NCBI RefSeq assembly: GCF_006088715.1
Contig: NZ_CP030771.1
Span: 9,918,001 to 9,982,000, forward strand
DNA length: 64,000 nucleotides
Reading direction: 5' to 3'
Source of the DNA: Streptomyces sp. YIM 121038
Lineage (GTDB): Bacteria > Actinomycetota > Actinomycetes > Streptomycetales > Streptomycetaceae
Shown here piece after piece: positions 43,239 to 52,232 of the stretch (position 1 is the stretch's first letter; the number at the start of each line of letters is the position of its first letter). Below the pieces are notes generated by a model. It ran no database searches. It was given only the letters and a program-made list of their open reading frames with translations, and was not told the origin of the DNA. Both the position numbers and the translations under genes were made by a program.

Positions 43239-44354
43239 ATGAAGCGCGTGCAGCGCGTGCTGGTGACGGTGGCGACGGCGGTTGCGGTGCTCGCGGCACC
43301 GACCGCCGCGCTCGCCGTGTCGGGGACGGCGGATCGCACCGGGTTGCAGGGAGGGCTGGACGAGATCACCGCGCAGAGCGCCGTGGGCGCGCTGATGGAG
43401 GTACGTGACGAAGACGGCGTGTGGCAAGGCACCAGCGGGGTCGCCGAGCGGGGCACGACGCGGCCGGTCCCGGCACACGGCCGCTTCCGGATGGGCAGCA
43501 TCACGAAGACGTTCCTGGCCACCACCGTCCTGCAACTCGTGGCCGAGGGCCGCCTGCGGTTGGACGACACGCTCGGAAGGTGGCTGCCCGGTGTCGTCCC
43601 CCGCGGTCACCGGATCACCGTGCGGCAGCTGCTCAACCACACGAGTGGAGTGCCGGACTACCGCCGCGCGCTGCCGCTGCCACCGGCGCCGGAGTTCCTG
43701 GACAACCGCCTGCGGACCTGGTCCGCGGCCGAGCTGATCCAGCGGGCGGTGGCCGATCCGCCGACGTTCGAACCCCCGGGCTCCGGCTACGCGTACTCCA
43801 ACACCGGCTACCTGCTGCTCGGCCAGATCGTCGAGAAGGCGACCGGCCGTCCGTACGGCGAGGAGATCGAACGCCGGATCATCCGACCCCTGCGGTTGCG
43901 CGGCACCTCGGTGCCGGGGACGTCCCCGCGCCTGCGGGGGCCGCACCCGCACGGCTACGTACCGATACAGCGGGCCACCGGAAGACAACTCGTCGACCTC
44001 ACCGTGATGAATCCGTCGCTGCTGGGCGCCGGCGGCGAGATGATCTCCACGACGAGTGACCTCAACCGGTTCATGGCCGCACTGCTCGCTGGACGCCTCC
44101 TGCCCGGCCACCTGCTCGACGCCATGCGGACACCAGGAACCAAGGACCGTACGTACGGGCTGGGACTGCGCCGACAGGACACCTCGTGCGGGATCCGCGT
44201 GTACGGCAACGACGGTGACGCCCTGGCCTACCAGGCCTGGTCGTTCACTACCGAGGACCGGCGCCGCCAGGTCACCGTCGCGCTCACGCCCGACTTCCGC
44301 GGCGATCCGGACGACGCCGTCGACGCGCTCCTCGACAAGGCGTTCTGCGGCTGA
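43239..44354 (+). CDS. Secreted serine hydrolase, class C beta-lactamase / D,D-peptidase fold (S12)
   Basis: A 371-residue protein. Signal peptide to about residue 26 (APTAALA). SxxK motif SITK (Ser87, Lys90) and YxN motif YSN (186-188) are present, with HTSG and SNTGYLLLG context typical of D-alanyl-D-alanine carboxypeptidase and esterase-like S12 members. The third motif, normally H/KxG, reads as GNDGDALAY, which is atypical. GGGAGG precedes the ATG. Likely cell-wall or extracellular ester/peptide hydrolysis rather than true antibiotic resistance. Three bases separate it from the convergent LysR gene. Confidence 0.87.
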   Translation: MKRVQRVLVTVATAVAVLAAPTAALAVSGTADRTGLQGGLDEITAQSAVGALMEVRDEDGVWQGTSGVAERGTTRPVPAHGRFRMGSITKTFLATTVLQLVAEGRLRLDDTLGRWLPGVVPRGHRITVRQLLNHTSGVPDYRRALPLPPAPEFLDNRLRTWSAAELIQRAVADPPTFEPPGSGYAYSNTGYLLLGQIVEKATGRPYGEEIERRIIRPLRLRGTSVPGTSPRLRGPHPHGYVPIQRATGRQLVDLTVMNPSLLGAGGEMISTTSDLNRFMAALLAGRLLPGHLLDAMRTPGTKDRTYGLGLRRQDTSCGIRVYGNDGDALAYQAWSFTTEDRRRQVTVALTPDFRGDPDDAVDALLDKAFCG

Positions 44355-44357
44355 CCC

Positions 44358-45290
44358 TCACCCGGCGGACCGAAGAGGCGGCTCGGGCAGCCAGTCCCGG
44401 GTCGGGTCGTACTCCAGCCACCGGCTCCGTTTCGCCTCCTCCGCACAGGCGGTGGCGAGCCCGTCGAGGCCCGGATGCCCGTTGCCGGTGCGCCACAGCA
44501 GCGACCAGGCGTACAGCGGCGTGGGAGCGACGAGGGGCACCGAGCGCAGTCCGGGGACCTCCGGCAGAGGTACGTCCGCGGGGACCAGTGAGAAGCGTCG
44601 TGGCCCCTGTGCCACCTCGGCGAGGAAGTGGGCGAGCCCCAGGTTGACGCTTGCGGCCGTGTCCCGGATGTCGAACCGGACGGCGAACTGGTGGAGGAAG
44701 TCGAGCCGGTCCAGAGCGCCGGGCGTCCACAGCACGCTGTCGCGCAACTGGTCCGGCCGCAGCGCCGGTTCGGCCGCGAGGGGGTGGTCCGCGCTGAGTA
44801 CGGCGTCCACCGGTTCGAGGCGGACGAGGCGATGGGCCAGGCCGCCGGGCAGCGGAGGGTGGACACGGCCGAAGGCGGCGTCGGTGTCGCCGTGCAGCAG
44901 TGCCGCAGATACCGAGGCCAGGTCGCGCCCGTGCCCCAACGCCAGTTCCCCGGCTCGCCCGGCGACCTGGGCCAGCGAACGCATCGGCGCGTAGAGGTGC
45001 CCCCAGACGTCCACGCGCAGCGGACGGTCCTCGCCGACCACCGCCGTGACGGCGGCGTCGGCCGCGGCGACGGCCTGCCGGGCCGGCGCGAGGAAGCGCT
45101 GTCCGGCCTCGGTGAGGCGTACGCCGCTGCCGCCGCGGTGGAACAGCTCGGTGCCGAGCAGGGACTCCAGCCGCGCGATCCTCTTGGACAGGGCCTGCTG
45201 GGACAGGGCGAGCGTCCCGGCCGCCCGCCCGAAGTGCAGCTCGTCGGCGGTGCGCACGAAGGCACGTACCTGCGCCACGTCGAGATCCAT
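44358..45290 (-). CDS. LysR-family regulator
   Basis: A 310-residue LTTR with a standard N-terminal HTH (DVAQVRAFVRTADELHFGRAAGTLALSQQALSKRIARLESLLGTELF) and a C-terminal co-inducer domain. ATG 45290 is chosen (GGTGAG upstream); an in-frame ATG at 45302 is possible. It is divergent from the MDR/hydrolase operon at 45380 with a perfect inverted repeat between the starts, so it most likely controls that operon. Confidence 0.9.
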   Translation of the reverse strand: MDLDVAQVRAFVRTADELHFGRAAGTLALSQQALSKRIARLESLLGTELFHRGGSGVRLTEAGQRFLAPARQAVAAADAAVTAVVGEDRPLRVDVWGHLYAPMRSLAQVAGRAGELALGHGRDLASVSAALLHGDTDAAFGRVHPPLPGGLAHRLVRLEPVDAVLSADHPLAAEPALRPDQLRDSVLWTPGALDRLDFLHQFAVRFDIRDTAASVNLGLAHFLAEVAQGPRRFSLVPADVPLPEVPGLRSVPLVAPTPLYAWSLLWRTGNGHPGLDGLATACAEEAKRSRWLEYDPTRDWLPEPPLRSAG

Positions 45291-45306
45291 GGCTCTCACC
45301 ATAGGT

Positions 45307-45323
45307 GACAACTGATGGTTGTC
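45307..45323. promoter_or_regulatory. LysR-type operator palindrome
   Basis: GACAAC-TGATG-GTTGTC: a perfect 6-bp inverted repeat with a 5-bp spacer, centred 25 bp upstream of the LysR start and 65 bp upstream of the divergent reductase start. Size and placement suit the recognition site of the adjacent LysR regulator. Confidence 0.68.
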
Positions 45324-45379
45324 GGCCTCGCCCGGTCGTTGTTGGATCCCGTGGGGCCGTACGGGGTTGCATCCTGGGC

Positions 45380-46300
45380 ATGCACAGACTGATCCCCACG
45401 GGGCGAGCGGCGTGCCCCGTCGCTTTCGCCGAGGTCCCCCAGCCCGTGCCGGAGCCCGACGAGGCACTGGTCAAGGTCGAGGCGTTCGCGCCCAACCGGG
45501 GCGAGACCTTCCTTCTCGAACACCCCCGGCCGGAACTGCTGCCCGGCAAGGACGTCGCGGGGCTCGTCGTCCAGGCGGCGGCCGACGGCTCCGGCCCCGG
45601 CATCGGCACCCGCGTCGTCGGGCATCCGGCACAGGGCGGCTGGGCCGAGTACGCTGCCGTGCCCACGCACTCGCTCGCGGTGCTCCCGGACGGCATCGAC
45701 AGCACACGGGCCGCGGCCCTTCCCCTGGCCGGGATCACCGCCCTGCGGCTGCTGCGTACGGCCGGTTCCCTGGCCGGCCGCAGGGTGCTGCTGACCGGCG
45801 CCTCCGGTGGCGTCGGCCACTACGTCACCGAGATGGCCATCGGGGCCGGAGCGGAGCTGACCGCGGTGACGGCCACGCCGTCGCGCGGTGAGCGGCTCGT
45901 GGAGCTCGGCGCGCGGGTGGTGCACGAGGTCGCCGCGGCGCGGGGGCCGTTCGACCTCGTGCTGGAGTCCACGGGTGGCCCTGATCTGCCGCTGGCCCTG
46001 TCGAAGACGCGCCCGGGCGGCACCCTCGTCTGGTTCGGCCAGGCGAGCCGCACCCCGGCGACCCTCGACTTCTTCCAGCTCCTCCGCGGCCCCGAGCGCG
46101 CCACGATCCAGCACTTCCACTACGCCGGCGCCCCGTACGACTCCGATCTCGCCGCACTGGTACGCCTTGTCGAACAGGGCCGACTGCACCCGGAGATCGG
46201 CCGCACCGCCGACTGGGCACACACCGCCGACACCCTTGTCGACCTGCGAGAGCGCCGGATACGCGGCAAGGCCGTCCTGACGATCGGAGGAGCACGATGA
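45380..46300 (+). CDS. Quinone oxidoreductase-like MDR enzyme
   Basis: A 306-residue medium-chain reductase. N-domain with FAPNRGETFLLEHPRPELLPGKDVAGLVV, Rossmann motif LLTGASGGVGHYVTEMAIGAGA, and an end (RIRGKAVLTIGG) typical of the QOR branch without zinc. It begins the LysR-controlled operon and its TGA overlaps the next ATG (ATGA). It likely reduces an enone or quinone substrate using NADPH. Confidence 0.87.
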   Translation: MHRLIPTGRAACPVAFAEVPQPVPEPDEALVKVEAFAPNRGETFLLEHPRPELLPGKDVAGLVVQAAADGSGPGIGTRVVGHPAQGGWAEYAAVPTHSLAVLPDGIDSTRAAALPLAGITALRLLRTAGSLAGRRVLLTGASGGVGHYVTEMAIGAGAELTAVTATPSRGERLVELGARVVHEVAAARGPFDLVLESTGGPDLPLALSKTRPGGTLVWFGQASRTPATLDFFQLLRGPERATIQHFHYAGAPYDSDLAALVRLVEQGRLHPEIGRTADWAHTADTLVDLRERRIRGKAVLTIGGAR

Positions 46301-47277
46301 ACGCCACCGAGTACGCCGCCGCCCAGTGGACCCGCGCCACCGGTGCGGGCGTGGACCCGCACGAGTACCGACGCGTCACCGAGGACCTCACCTCCGTCAC
46401 CGACTGGGGACCCGCCTTCCTGCACACCGGGCACACCTACCTCCAGCGCGCGGACAACGCGGAATCGCCCCTTTCCGCAGGTGAGTACCTGCTGACGGCG
46501 GCCCGATGGTTCCACCTGGCCACCCTCGCGCCGTACGCGGAAGCACATCGGGCGGCCGCCGAAGCGGATCGCGCCCTGGGCCGGGCACTGGCGGTGCTGG
46601 AACCCGGTGCGCGGCGGGTGAGCGGCGAGGGCTTCACCGGCTGGCTGCGCGGCCCCGCCGACGCGCCGGGGACCGTGGTCGTCGTCCCCGGCCTGGACTC
46701 GGCCAAGGAAGAGTTCCTGGATCTGGTGTCCGCGCTGCTGGCCAGGGGGCTCGCGGTGTTCGCGATGGACGGCCCCGGACAGGGCGCCCTCGCGGCCACC
46801 ACGACGTTCGTGCCGGACTACGAGAGGGCCGTGGGCCGAGTCGTCGACGCCCTGGGCGTCACCCGCATCGGTCTCGTCGGCCTCAGCCTGGGCGGCTACT
46901 TCGCGGCCCGGACCGCGGCGCTGGAGCCGCGCGTGGCGGCCGCCGCCACCGTCAGCGGCCCCTTCCGCCTCGACTGGCAGGAACTGCCCCCGCCCGTACG
47001 CGACCTCATGGCCCAGCGCGCCGGAGGGCCCGACGCCGCCCACGCGTTCGTACGCCACGTGGATCTCGTCCCCCTGGCACCCCGCATCGCGGCGCCGCTC
47101 CTGGTCGTGGACGGCGGCCAGGACGTCATCCCCGGCGTGACCAACGGCGAGCCCCTGGCCCGCCTTGCACCGCGCGGCAGCTACCTGTCCGTCCCGCACG
47201 GCGACCACCTGCTCGGCAACGCACGCCCTGACTGGCTGCCGCGGCTCGGCGACCACATGGCCGACAGCCTGACGTGA
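46297..47277 (+). CDS. Alpha/beta hydrolase of the DHPON-hydrolase/FrsA-like group
   Basis: A 326-residue hydrolase with an N-terminal helical cap (GEYLLTAARWFHLATLAPYAEAHRAAAEADRALGRA), then PGLDSAKEEF (oxyanion), AMDGPGQG, nucleophile elbow GLSLGGY, LVVDGGQDVI with the acid, and PHGDHLLGN with the His. This is the cap arrangement of 2,6-dihydroxypseudooxynicotine hydrolase-like and acyl-hydrolase enzymes that split C-C or ester bonds. Translationally coupled to the reductase, so reduction followed by hydrolysis of one catabolic substrate is likely. Confidence 0.82.
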   Translation: MNATEYAAAQWTRATGAGVDPHEYRRVTEDLTSVTDWGPAFLHTGHTYLQRADNAESPLSAGEYLLTAARWFHLATLAPYAEAHRAAAEADRALGRALAVLEPGARRVSGEGFTGWLRGPADAPGTVVVVPGLDSAKEEFLDLVSALLARGLAVFAMDGPGQGALAATTTFVPDYERAVGRVVDALGVTRIGLVGLSLGGYFAARTAALEPRVAAAATVSGPFRLDWQELPPPVRDLMAQRAGGPDAAHAFVRHVDLVPLAPRIAAPLLVVDGGQDVIPGVTNGEPLARLAPRGSYLSVPHGDHLLGNARPDWLPRLGDHMADSLT

Positions 47278-47383
47278 CCTGCTACCGCGGGAAGCGGGTC
47301 GGTGCGCTGGGCACCGCGGCCGCGGACGAGAGCCGGACCGGGCCCGCCGCCAGACGCTCACGAACGGGCGAGCGAACGCCGCG

Positions 47384-48052
47384 TTAGGCCACGGCGGACC
47401 GGAAAGTCTGCGGCTCTTGTTCCTGTCGCCGAAGGAGGGCAAGGGCCTCGCGCAGCGTGAGGTGTGCCCGAGCGCGCCATTCGTGTTCGAGGATGGTGAA
47501 CATGTAGCAGTCCCACCAGCGTCCGTCGCGGAAGTAGAGCTCCCGGACCTTCCCGTCCCGCGTGCTCCCGGAGGCGAGGAAGAGCCGCTGGGCGGCGAGG
47601 TTGTCGACCGCTGTCATGAACCACAGCCGATGGACACCGAGTTCGTCGAAGGCGAGGCCCGCGACGAGCTGGCTCGTCTCATAGCCCGCCGAGAGGTTCG
47701 CCAGGTGGGGCCGCAGGATGATCGAGTGGCTGTAGACACTCGAGTACTGCTCGCGCTCCACCGTCACCGTGCCGACGAGGGCGCCGTCCTCCCGCTGGAC
47801 GATGGCGAGCCGGTGTCGGCTCCGAGCGGGATCCGCCTGGTCCGCCTCGGCCTCACGCACCAGATCGACGACGGCCTCGTACGACATCGCACCGGACGAG
47901 GTGTGGCGCATGACATGAGGGTCGCCAAGGATCTCGGCCAGCACGTCGGCGTCGGACGGGACGAACTCCCGCAGCGCGAGCGTGGCACCCTCGCGCACGA
48001 CACGAGCGGTGGGCGGAAGACAAACGACCGAGGAGAGGGCGACTGTACTCAC
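47384..48052 (-). CDS. GNAT-family acetyltransferase (RimJ/RimL-like)
   Basis: A 222-residue protein from GTG 48052 (start decided by MSTVALSS context; ribosome site weak). GNAT features: LREFVPSDADVLAEILGDPHVMRHTSSG at the N-terminus, VGTVTVEREQYSSVYSHSIILRPHLANLSAGYE (beta4/acetyl-CoA loop, degenerate Q/RxxGxG) and the ELGVHRLWFMTAVDNLAAQRLFLASG helix. The set resembles N-terminal amino-acid or small-molecule acetyltransferases. Substrate unknown. Confidence 0.8.
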   Translation of the reverse strand: MSTVALSSVVCLPPTARVVREGATLALREFVPSDADVLAEILGDPHVMRHTSSGAMSYEAVVDLVREAEADQADPARSRHRLAIVQREDGALVGTVTVEREQYSSVYSHSIILRPHLANLSAGYETSQLVAGLAFDELGVHRLWFMTAVDNLAAQRLFLASGSTRDGKVRELYFRDGRWWDCYMFTILEHEWRARAHLTLREALALLRRQEQEPQTFRSAVA

Positions 48053-48307
48053 GGTGTTCTTACTGATCCTCTGTGTATGAGTGAGAAGGGCCGGCGAGGT
48101 ACCCCCACCCCACAGACTTCCGGCGGACGGGACCCTTCGATCCTCTCGGATCGTTAGACGTGGCTGTTGTCTGGTGGAGGGCGGTACGTGAGGTCCCGAA
48201 GAGCGGGGCATCACGTGTAGTGAACCGCCCACCGATCAACAACCGATCAACACCGGCGTGACGAGGTGCCCCTGAAGCCGGGAACAACCCTCTGGATCCG
48301 TGCCCAT

Positions 48308-48332
48308 GAGATCTTCGTCCGAGATCTTCGTC
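48308..48332. repeat. 12-bp direct repeat
   Basis: GAGATCTTCGTC occurs at 48308 and 48321, one base apart. Nearby, CCGATCAACA also occurs twice (around 48232-48251). Both look like scars of local duplication in decaying DNA. Confidence 0.7.
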
Positions 48333-48339
48333 ATCTGCG

Positions 48340-49790
48340 TTGTCCGGCGGTGCTGGGTGTGGGGGTGCCCGCTGTGTGGGGCGTTCAGCGGGCGTTGGTT
48401 GTGGGTGGGTGAGCGGGTACCGGGGGTTTGCTGTGGGTGGCTGTTTGTTGGTGGGTTGGTGGGTTGGTTCTAGGGGTGGGGTGTGGTGGTGATGGTGCTG
48501 GTGAAGGCGGTTTGGTTGTTCTGGGTGGCGGTGATGTGGGTGGTGGCTGTGCCGGTGCCGGTGCCGGTGCCGGTGCCGGTGGTGTGGGTGTCGGTTGTGC
48601 TGGTGGTGGTGATGTGGGTGGGGTGGTGTATTCGATGAACTGAGGAATGTGGGTGGGGGGGTGGGGGGGTGGGGTGGGGCGGTGGTGTGTGGGGGGGGCG
48701 GGTGAGGGTGCATGGCGTGCCGATCCCGGCAATCAATCCGGTCGGTGTTGTCTGCGGCGTTGTGGTGGCGGTCAGGCGCGTATCGCCGTGTCGGTGGCGA
48801 TGGGCTGGCGGTGGGTGGCGTGTGGCGAGCTGGCCTTCGATGAGCATGCCTGGCGTGGTTGACGATTGGCGAAACGGGGAGCGGGTGGCGTCGTCGGAGG
48901 TCCATGGTGGGGTGGGGTGGGGAGACGTCGTGAGGGTTCCGGCGGTCGAGTGGGGTGGGTGGGTGGGGGGAAGTGGTGGGGTTTAGGGGGATTGCGACGC
49001 GCTGGCAGATTTGCGGTGAGCGGAAGGTTTTGCGGTCGCGCGGTGGGGTGATCGGAGGATTACGTGGAGGTGGCGGTGAGGCGGCCGTCTGCGCGGCGGC
49101 TGATCGGACGGACATGGGTGGGTGGGGTGGTGGGGGTGTGTTGCATGGCGTGGGGGCTGATGTCGGTGGGGAGTGCCAGATGAGGTGGTGGTTGTGGGGG
49201 TGGTAGGCGTTGTGGGCGAGGAGGGGAAGCTGGCGGATGGTTTCGATGAACGGGGAGGGTCGTTGAGGTGGGGGTGGGGTGTAGAGGGGTGGTGCCGGCC
49301 ATCACGGTGACGGTGCAGGTGTCGGGGCGCAGGGTGTCGTAGTGAGGATCCCGGCGGGTTGTGTTTGTTAACGTGGTGGGGTGCGGAGGGTGGGCTGTGC
49401 GGGTGTGTGGGTGGGGTGTGCGGGTGTCGGGTGAGGTGCTGGGTGACAGGCATGGTGAGCCCCGCTGAGTGGTTGCGAGTGACCGCTTGCACTTGTGCTC
49501 GGTTGGCGCTGTCTCGCCGTCCAGCAACATAACGAGTGTTCTTTTTGTTGTCGAGGGGTGTCCGGATCCTGCCCGTGGCACGGGGTGCCGTGGCTGGGGG
49601 GCGGGGTGCGGGGCGGTGGGGGAAGGGCGGCTCGTCGGGCGGGTGCACCCGGAGGCGCGGCGAGTGCCGGTGCGGGGTGCGGCGGGGGCGGGGGTGGTGG
49701 CGGAGTTGACCGGAACTGTTCGCCCGGGGCGGGGAGTTGGGGGTGCGGGGCGGGGTGTGAGGGGCGGTTGGGTGGCTGAAAGTGGAAGGT
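48340..49790 (-). pseudogene. Strand-skewed tract of degraded minus-strand coding DNA
   Basis: The plus strand is mostly G and T, with many GGGG and GGTGGG runs. Read on the minus strand, short patches look like former protein with C-ending codons but in different frames: THITATQNNQTAFTSTITTT ending in TAG at 48470, FIETIRQLPLLAHNAYH near 49230-49280, and YDTLRPDTCTVTVMAGT near 49300-49345. No frame is intact through the region. I infer one or more Thr-rich proteins in decay; their identity is unknown. Confidence 0.35.
48551..48580. repeat. GCCGGT hexamer array, 5 copies
   Basis: Five perfect tandem copies of GCCGGT. On the minus strand it would encode a Gly-Thr run (GTGTGTGTGT) in the Thr-rich degraded frame. 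Confidence 0.9.
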
Positions 49791-50003
49791 CGTCATCCGT
49801 GGTGGGGGCGGGTGGCTGTTTCCCGCCCCTTGGCTGTGGCTTGACGGTGCATCAGTTTTCTGGCGCCTTCACCCCCGCCGGGTACCTCGCCGCCCCCGGC
49901 GCTGTCGCTCTCCGCCGAGTTTCCCGCCGCTCTGGTGTCTTTGGCTCTTTCTGCCGTCCTGGGTTGTTCGTCTGCGGGCTTGCCACACCGCGGCCCTGAC
50001 ACG

Positions 50004-50038
50004 AGCCCGCGATCGGCGGGGCGGGCCGGTCGCGGGCT
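50004..50038. terminator. Terminator-like hairpin
   Basis: AGCCCGCGA (50004-50012) pairs perfectly with TCGCGGGCT (50030-50038), with an inner TCGGC/GCCGG extension and a G-rich loop. No intact gene now ends just before it, so it may be a relic or act bidirectionally. Confidence 0.5.
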
Positions 50039-50093
50039 GCGGGGCATCAAATACCCTCTGTTCGTAGTGTGTTGAGTGACTCAGGCCCCCGCT

Positions 50094-50130
50094 GCCCTAG
50101 GTTGCCGATATCCATTTCGACACCTAGGGC
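50094..50130. repeat. Perfect 9-bp inverted repeat
   Basis: GCCCTAGGT (50094-50102) and ACCTAGGGC (50122-50130), separated by 19 bp. Its place at the edge of the decay zone and near a STAND fragment would suit a mobile-element end or a regulatory dyad; I see no target-site duplication. Confidence 0.5.
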
Positions 50131-50254
50131 CTGTGCGGAGTCGTGATCAGGTTGTGGCTGGACACCGATCGGAGTGCCTGGACGGAGGTGCCGTGCGCTG
50201 GGCAGCGGCCGGGCTTCGCCGTCGTCCTACGGCGTATGGAGCAGCGGGCGGTGG

Positions 50255-50450
50255 AAGCAGTGCGCAGGGTCGGGACCGGTCCGGCGCGCGGGAGCGAGGA
50301 CTCACCACTGCCAGACGGGCCGGCCAGCACCGGCAAGGGCCTCTCGCGCACCATGACCATCAGCTCCTGGACGGGGTCGTCTCGGCCGAAGAAGCGGTCT
50401 TGGTCACCTGTTTCGTAGCGCGTCAGCCCCAGATACGGGGCCTGGTCGGC
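50255..50450 (-). pseudogene. nSTAND1-type NTPase fragment with broken Walker A
   Basis: The minus strand reads PYLGLTRYETGDQDRFFGRD, then a short helix and VLAGPSGSGESSLPRAG, closely following the start of the nSTAND1 NTPase domain of bacterial WD40 proteins (PYRGLxxFExxDxxxFFGR ... GxSGSGKSSLLRAG). The Walker A lysine is Glu, and nothing recognisable follows the PVPTL that ends the match. No start of a full gene and no WD40 part remain, so this is a decayed fragment. Confidence 0.6.
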
Positions 50451-50596
50451 GGTGTTTCGGACCATCACGGTGACGGAATCAAGGTGACGGAACCAAAGGG
50501 CACGCAATCTTCCCGCCGTGCTTCCGTGATGCTTCGATATCTGATGGCGGCTGGGCGAAGCCGTGCAGGAGTGACGACGCTCCGAAGGAGGACCGC

Positions 50597-52123
50597 TTGC
50601 CGGGATTCGACTTCGTCATCGTGGGCGCGGGGACGGCCGGCTGTGTGCTGGCGGCGAGGCTGTCACAGGACGTGAACACTCATGTCCTGCTGATCGAGGC
50701 GGGGGGCTCAAAGGTGCTGCCCGCGCAGACCTCGCCTCCCGCATGGCCGACCCTGCTCCAGACCCCCGCGAACTGGGGGGACTGCACCGTCGAGCAGTCG
50801 GCCACCGGCACATCCATACGGCTGCCGCGAGGGCGCGGGCTCGGCGGATCCTCGGCGATCAACGGCATGGTCTTCGCCCGCGGCCACCACTTGGGCTACG
50901 ACCGGTGGCCCAGCCAGGGCGCCAGGGGCTGGGGCTTCGACGATCTGCTGCCGTACTTCCGGCGCAGTGAGACCGCGGTGGGCCGCGATCCGGCACTGCG
51001 CGGGATCGGCGGCCCCCTGACCGTGGGACCCGCTGACCCGCCGCATCCGGTCATCGAAGCGTGCCTGGAAGCGGCCGCGGAGACGGGGTATGCCAGGGCC
51101 GCCGACATCAGCGGCGGCCTGGAGGAGGGCTTCGGACTGGCGGACCTCAACATCGTCGACGGCAGGCGGCAGAGCGCCGCCGACGCCTATCTCGCGCCAG
51201 CCCTGGAGCGGCCCAACCTGAGCGTCGTGACCGACGCCCTGGTGCGACGGCTGCGCATCAGCGGCGGGCGCTGTGTCGGCGTGGAGTACCGCACCGGTAC
51301 CGACGAGGTGACCGTCGACTGCGCGGGTGAAGTCGTCCTGACTGCCGGTGCCGTCGGCTCCGCGCAGCTGCTGCTCCTGTCGGGGGTCGGCCCGCAGGCC
51401 CATCTGGCCGACGTGGGCGTCACGACCGTCCTCGACCTGCCGGGCGTCGGCGCCCGGCTCCACGACCATCCGATCGTCAGCGTCACGTCGAGCGCGGCCC
51501 GCCCGCTGCCGCCACGGCGCAACAACCACGGCGAAGCCATCGGTCTCATACGCAGTGACCCCGCTGTCGAAGAGCCGGACCTCCAGGTCGTCTTCGTCGA
51601 CTTGCCTTCCCATCTGGCCTCGGCCAACCCGGAGGACGGCTACACCATCGCTGTCTCCGCGATCCGCCCGTACAGCCGCGGCACGCTGCGGCTGGCAAGC
51701 GACGATCCCGGTGCGGCGCCGGTGCTCGATCCGGGTTACTACACCGACGAGCGTGACCTGGCAGCGGTCGTCGCCGGTGTGCGGCTCGTCCGGGAGATCG
51801 GCTACGCCCCGGCGCTCGCGCCGTGGCGTGGTCGGGAGGTGGTTCCCGGGCCGGACGCGGACGACGACGATGCCGTGCGCGGGTTCGTGCGCCGGACCCT
51901 CACCTCGTACTGCCATCCGGTGGGCACCTGCCGGATGGGGGCCGATCCCCTCTCTGTCACCGGTCCCGACCTGCGGGTCCACGGCATCGACGGACTCCGG
52001 GTCGCCGACGCCTCGGTGTTCCCGTCCATTCCGTCGGCCAATACGGTCGCCACGGTGTACGCCGTGGCCGAACGAGCCGCGGACCTGCTGCGCGGCACCG
52101 ACTCCAGGAGGGCATCGTCATAA
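50597..52123 (+). CDS. GMC-family FAD oxidoreductase
   Basis: A 508-residue flavoenzyme of the glucose-methanol-choline family. FAD motif FVIVGAGTAGCVLAARLS at the N-terminus, GMC signature RGRGLGGSSAINGMVFARG, second signature TAGAVGSAQLLLLSGVGP, and the catalytic CHPVGTCRMG with the C-terminal SIPSANTVATVYAVAERAADLL. The start is TTG 50597, decided by GAAGGAGG six or so bases upstream; no in-frame ATG or GTG lies nearby. Close relatives are alcohol/choline dehydrogenases that act on primary alcohols. It is intact although surrounded by decayed DNA, and has normal GC-rich codon use. Confidence 0.9.
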   Translation: MPGFDFVIVGAGTAGCVLAARLSQDVNTHVLLIEAGGSKVLPAQTSPPAWPTLLQTPANWGDCTVEQSATGTSIRLPRGRGLGGSSAINGMVFARGHHLGYDRWPSQGARGWGFDDLLPYFRRSETAVGRDPALRGIGGPLTVGPADPPHPVIEACLEAAAETGYARAADISGGLEEGFGLADLNIVDGRRQSAADAYLAPALERPNLSVVTDALVRRLRISGGRCVGVEYRTGTDEVTVDCAGEVVLTAGAVGSAQLLLLSGVGPQAHLADVGVTTVLDLPGVGARLHDHPIVSVTSSAARPLPPRRNNHGEAIGLIRSDPAVEEPDLQVVFVDLPSHLASANPEDGYTIAVSAIRPYSRGTLRLASDDPGAAPVLDPGYYTDERDLAAVVAGVRLVREIGYAPALAPWRGREVVPGPDADDDDAVRGFVRRTLTSYCHPVGTCRMGADPLSVTGPDLRVHGIDGLRVADASVFPSIPSANTVATVYAVAERAADLLRGTDSRRASS

Positions 52124-52232
52124 ACGTGCTGTCCACCCTGCCGCCGGAGCGGCTCTCTGTCCCCCACCCGCACGAGCTGTCGCCGCACCGCCTGCCCGCC
52201 GTCGCATACCTTTCTAGACGGAGTTCGGGTCT

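Larger units (their letters stand above)
48053..50596. other. 2.5-kb region without an intact gene
   Basis: Between the GNAT gene and the GMC oxidoreductase. It contains a direct repeat (48308-48332), a G/T-rich tract on the plus strand (about 48340-49790), a GCCGGT hexamer array, a strong hairpin (50004-50038), an inverted repeat (50094-50130) and a STAND NTPase fragment (50255-50450). Several open frames exist only because stops are rare in such skewed DNA. Confidence 0.6.

Noticed and set aside
48060..49115. 351-codon minus-strand open frame rich in His and Pro
   Set aside because: Open only because stops are rare in C/A-rich DNA; the protein-like patches lie in other frames.
49469..49999. 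176-codon plus-strand open frame in the skewed region
   Set aside because: Gly/Val/Arg-rich sequence that follows from G/T-rich DNA; no start signal or motif.
50122..50160. Terminal repeat of a complete insertion sequence
   Set aside because: The sequence resembles IS edges in feel, but I could find no matching end, transposase or target duplication around it.
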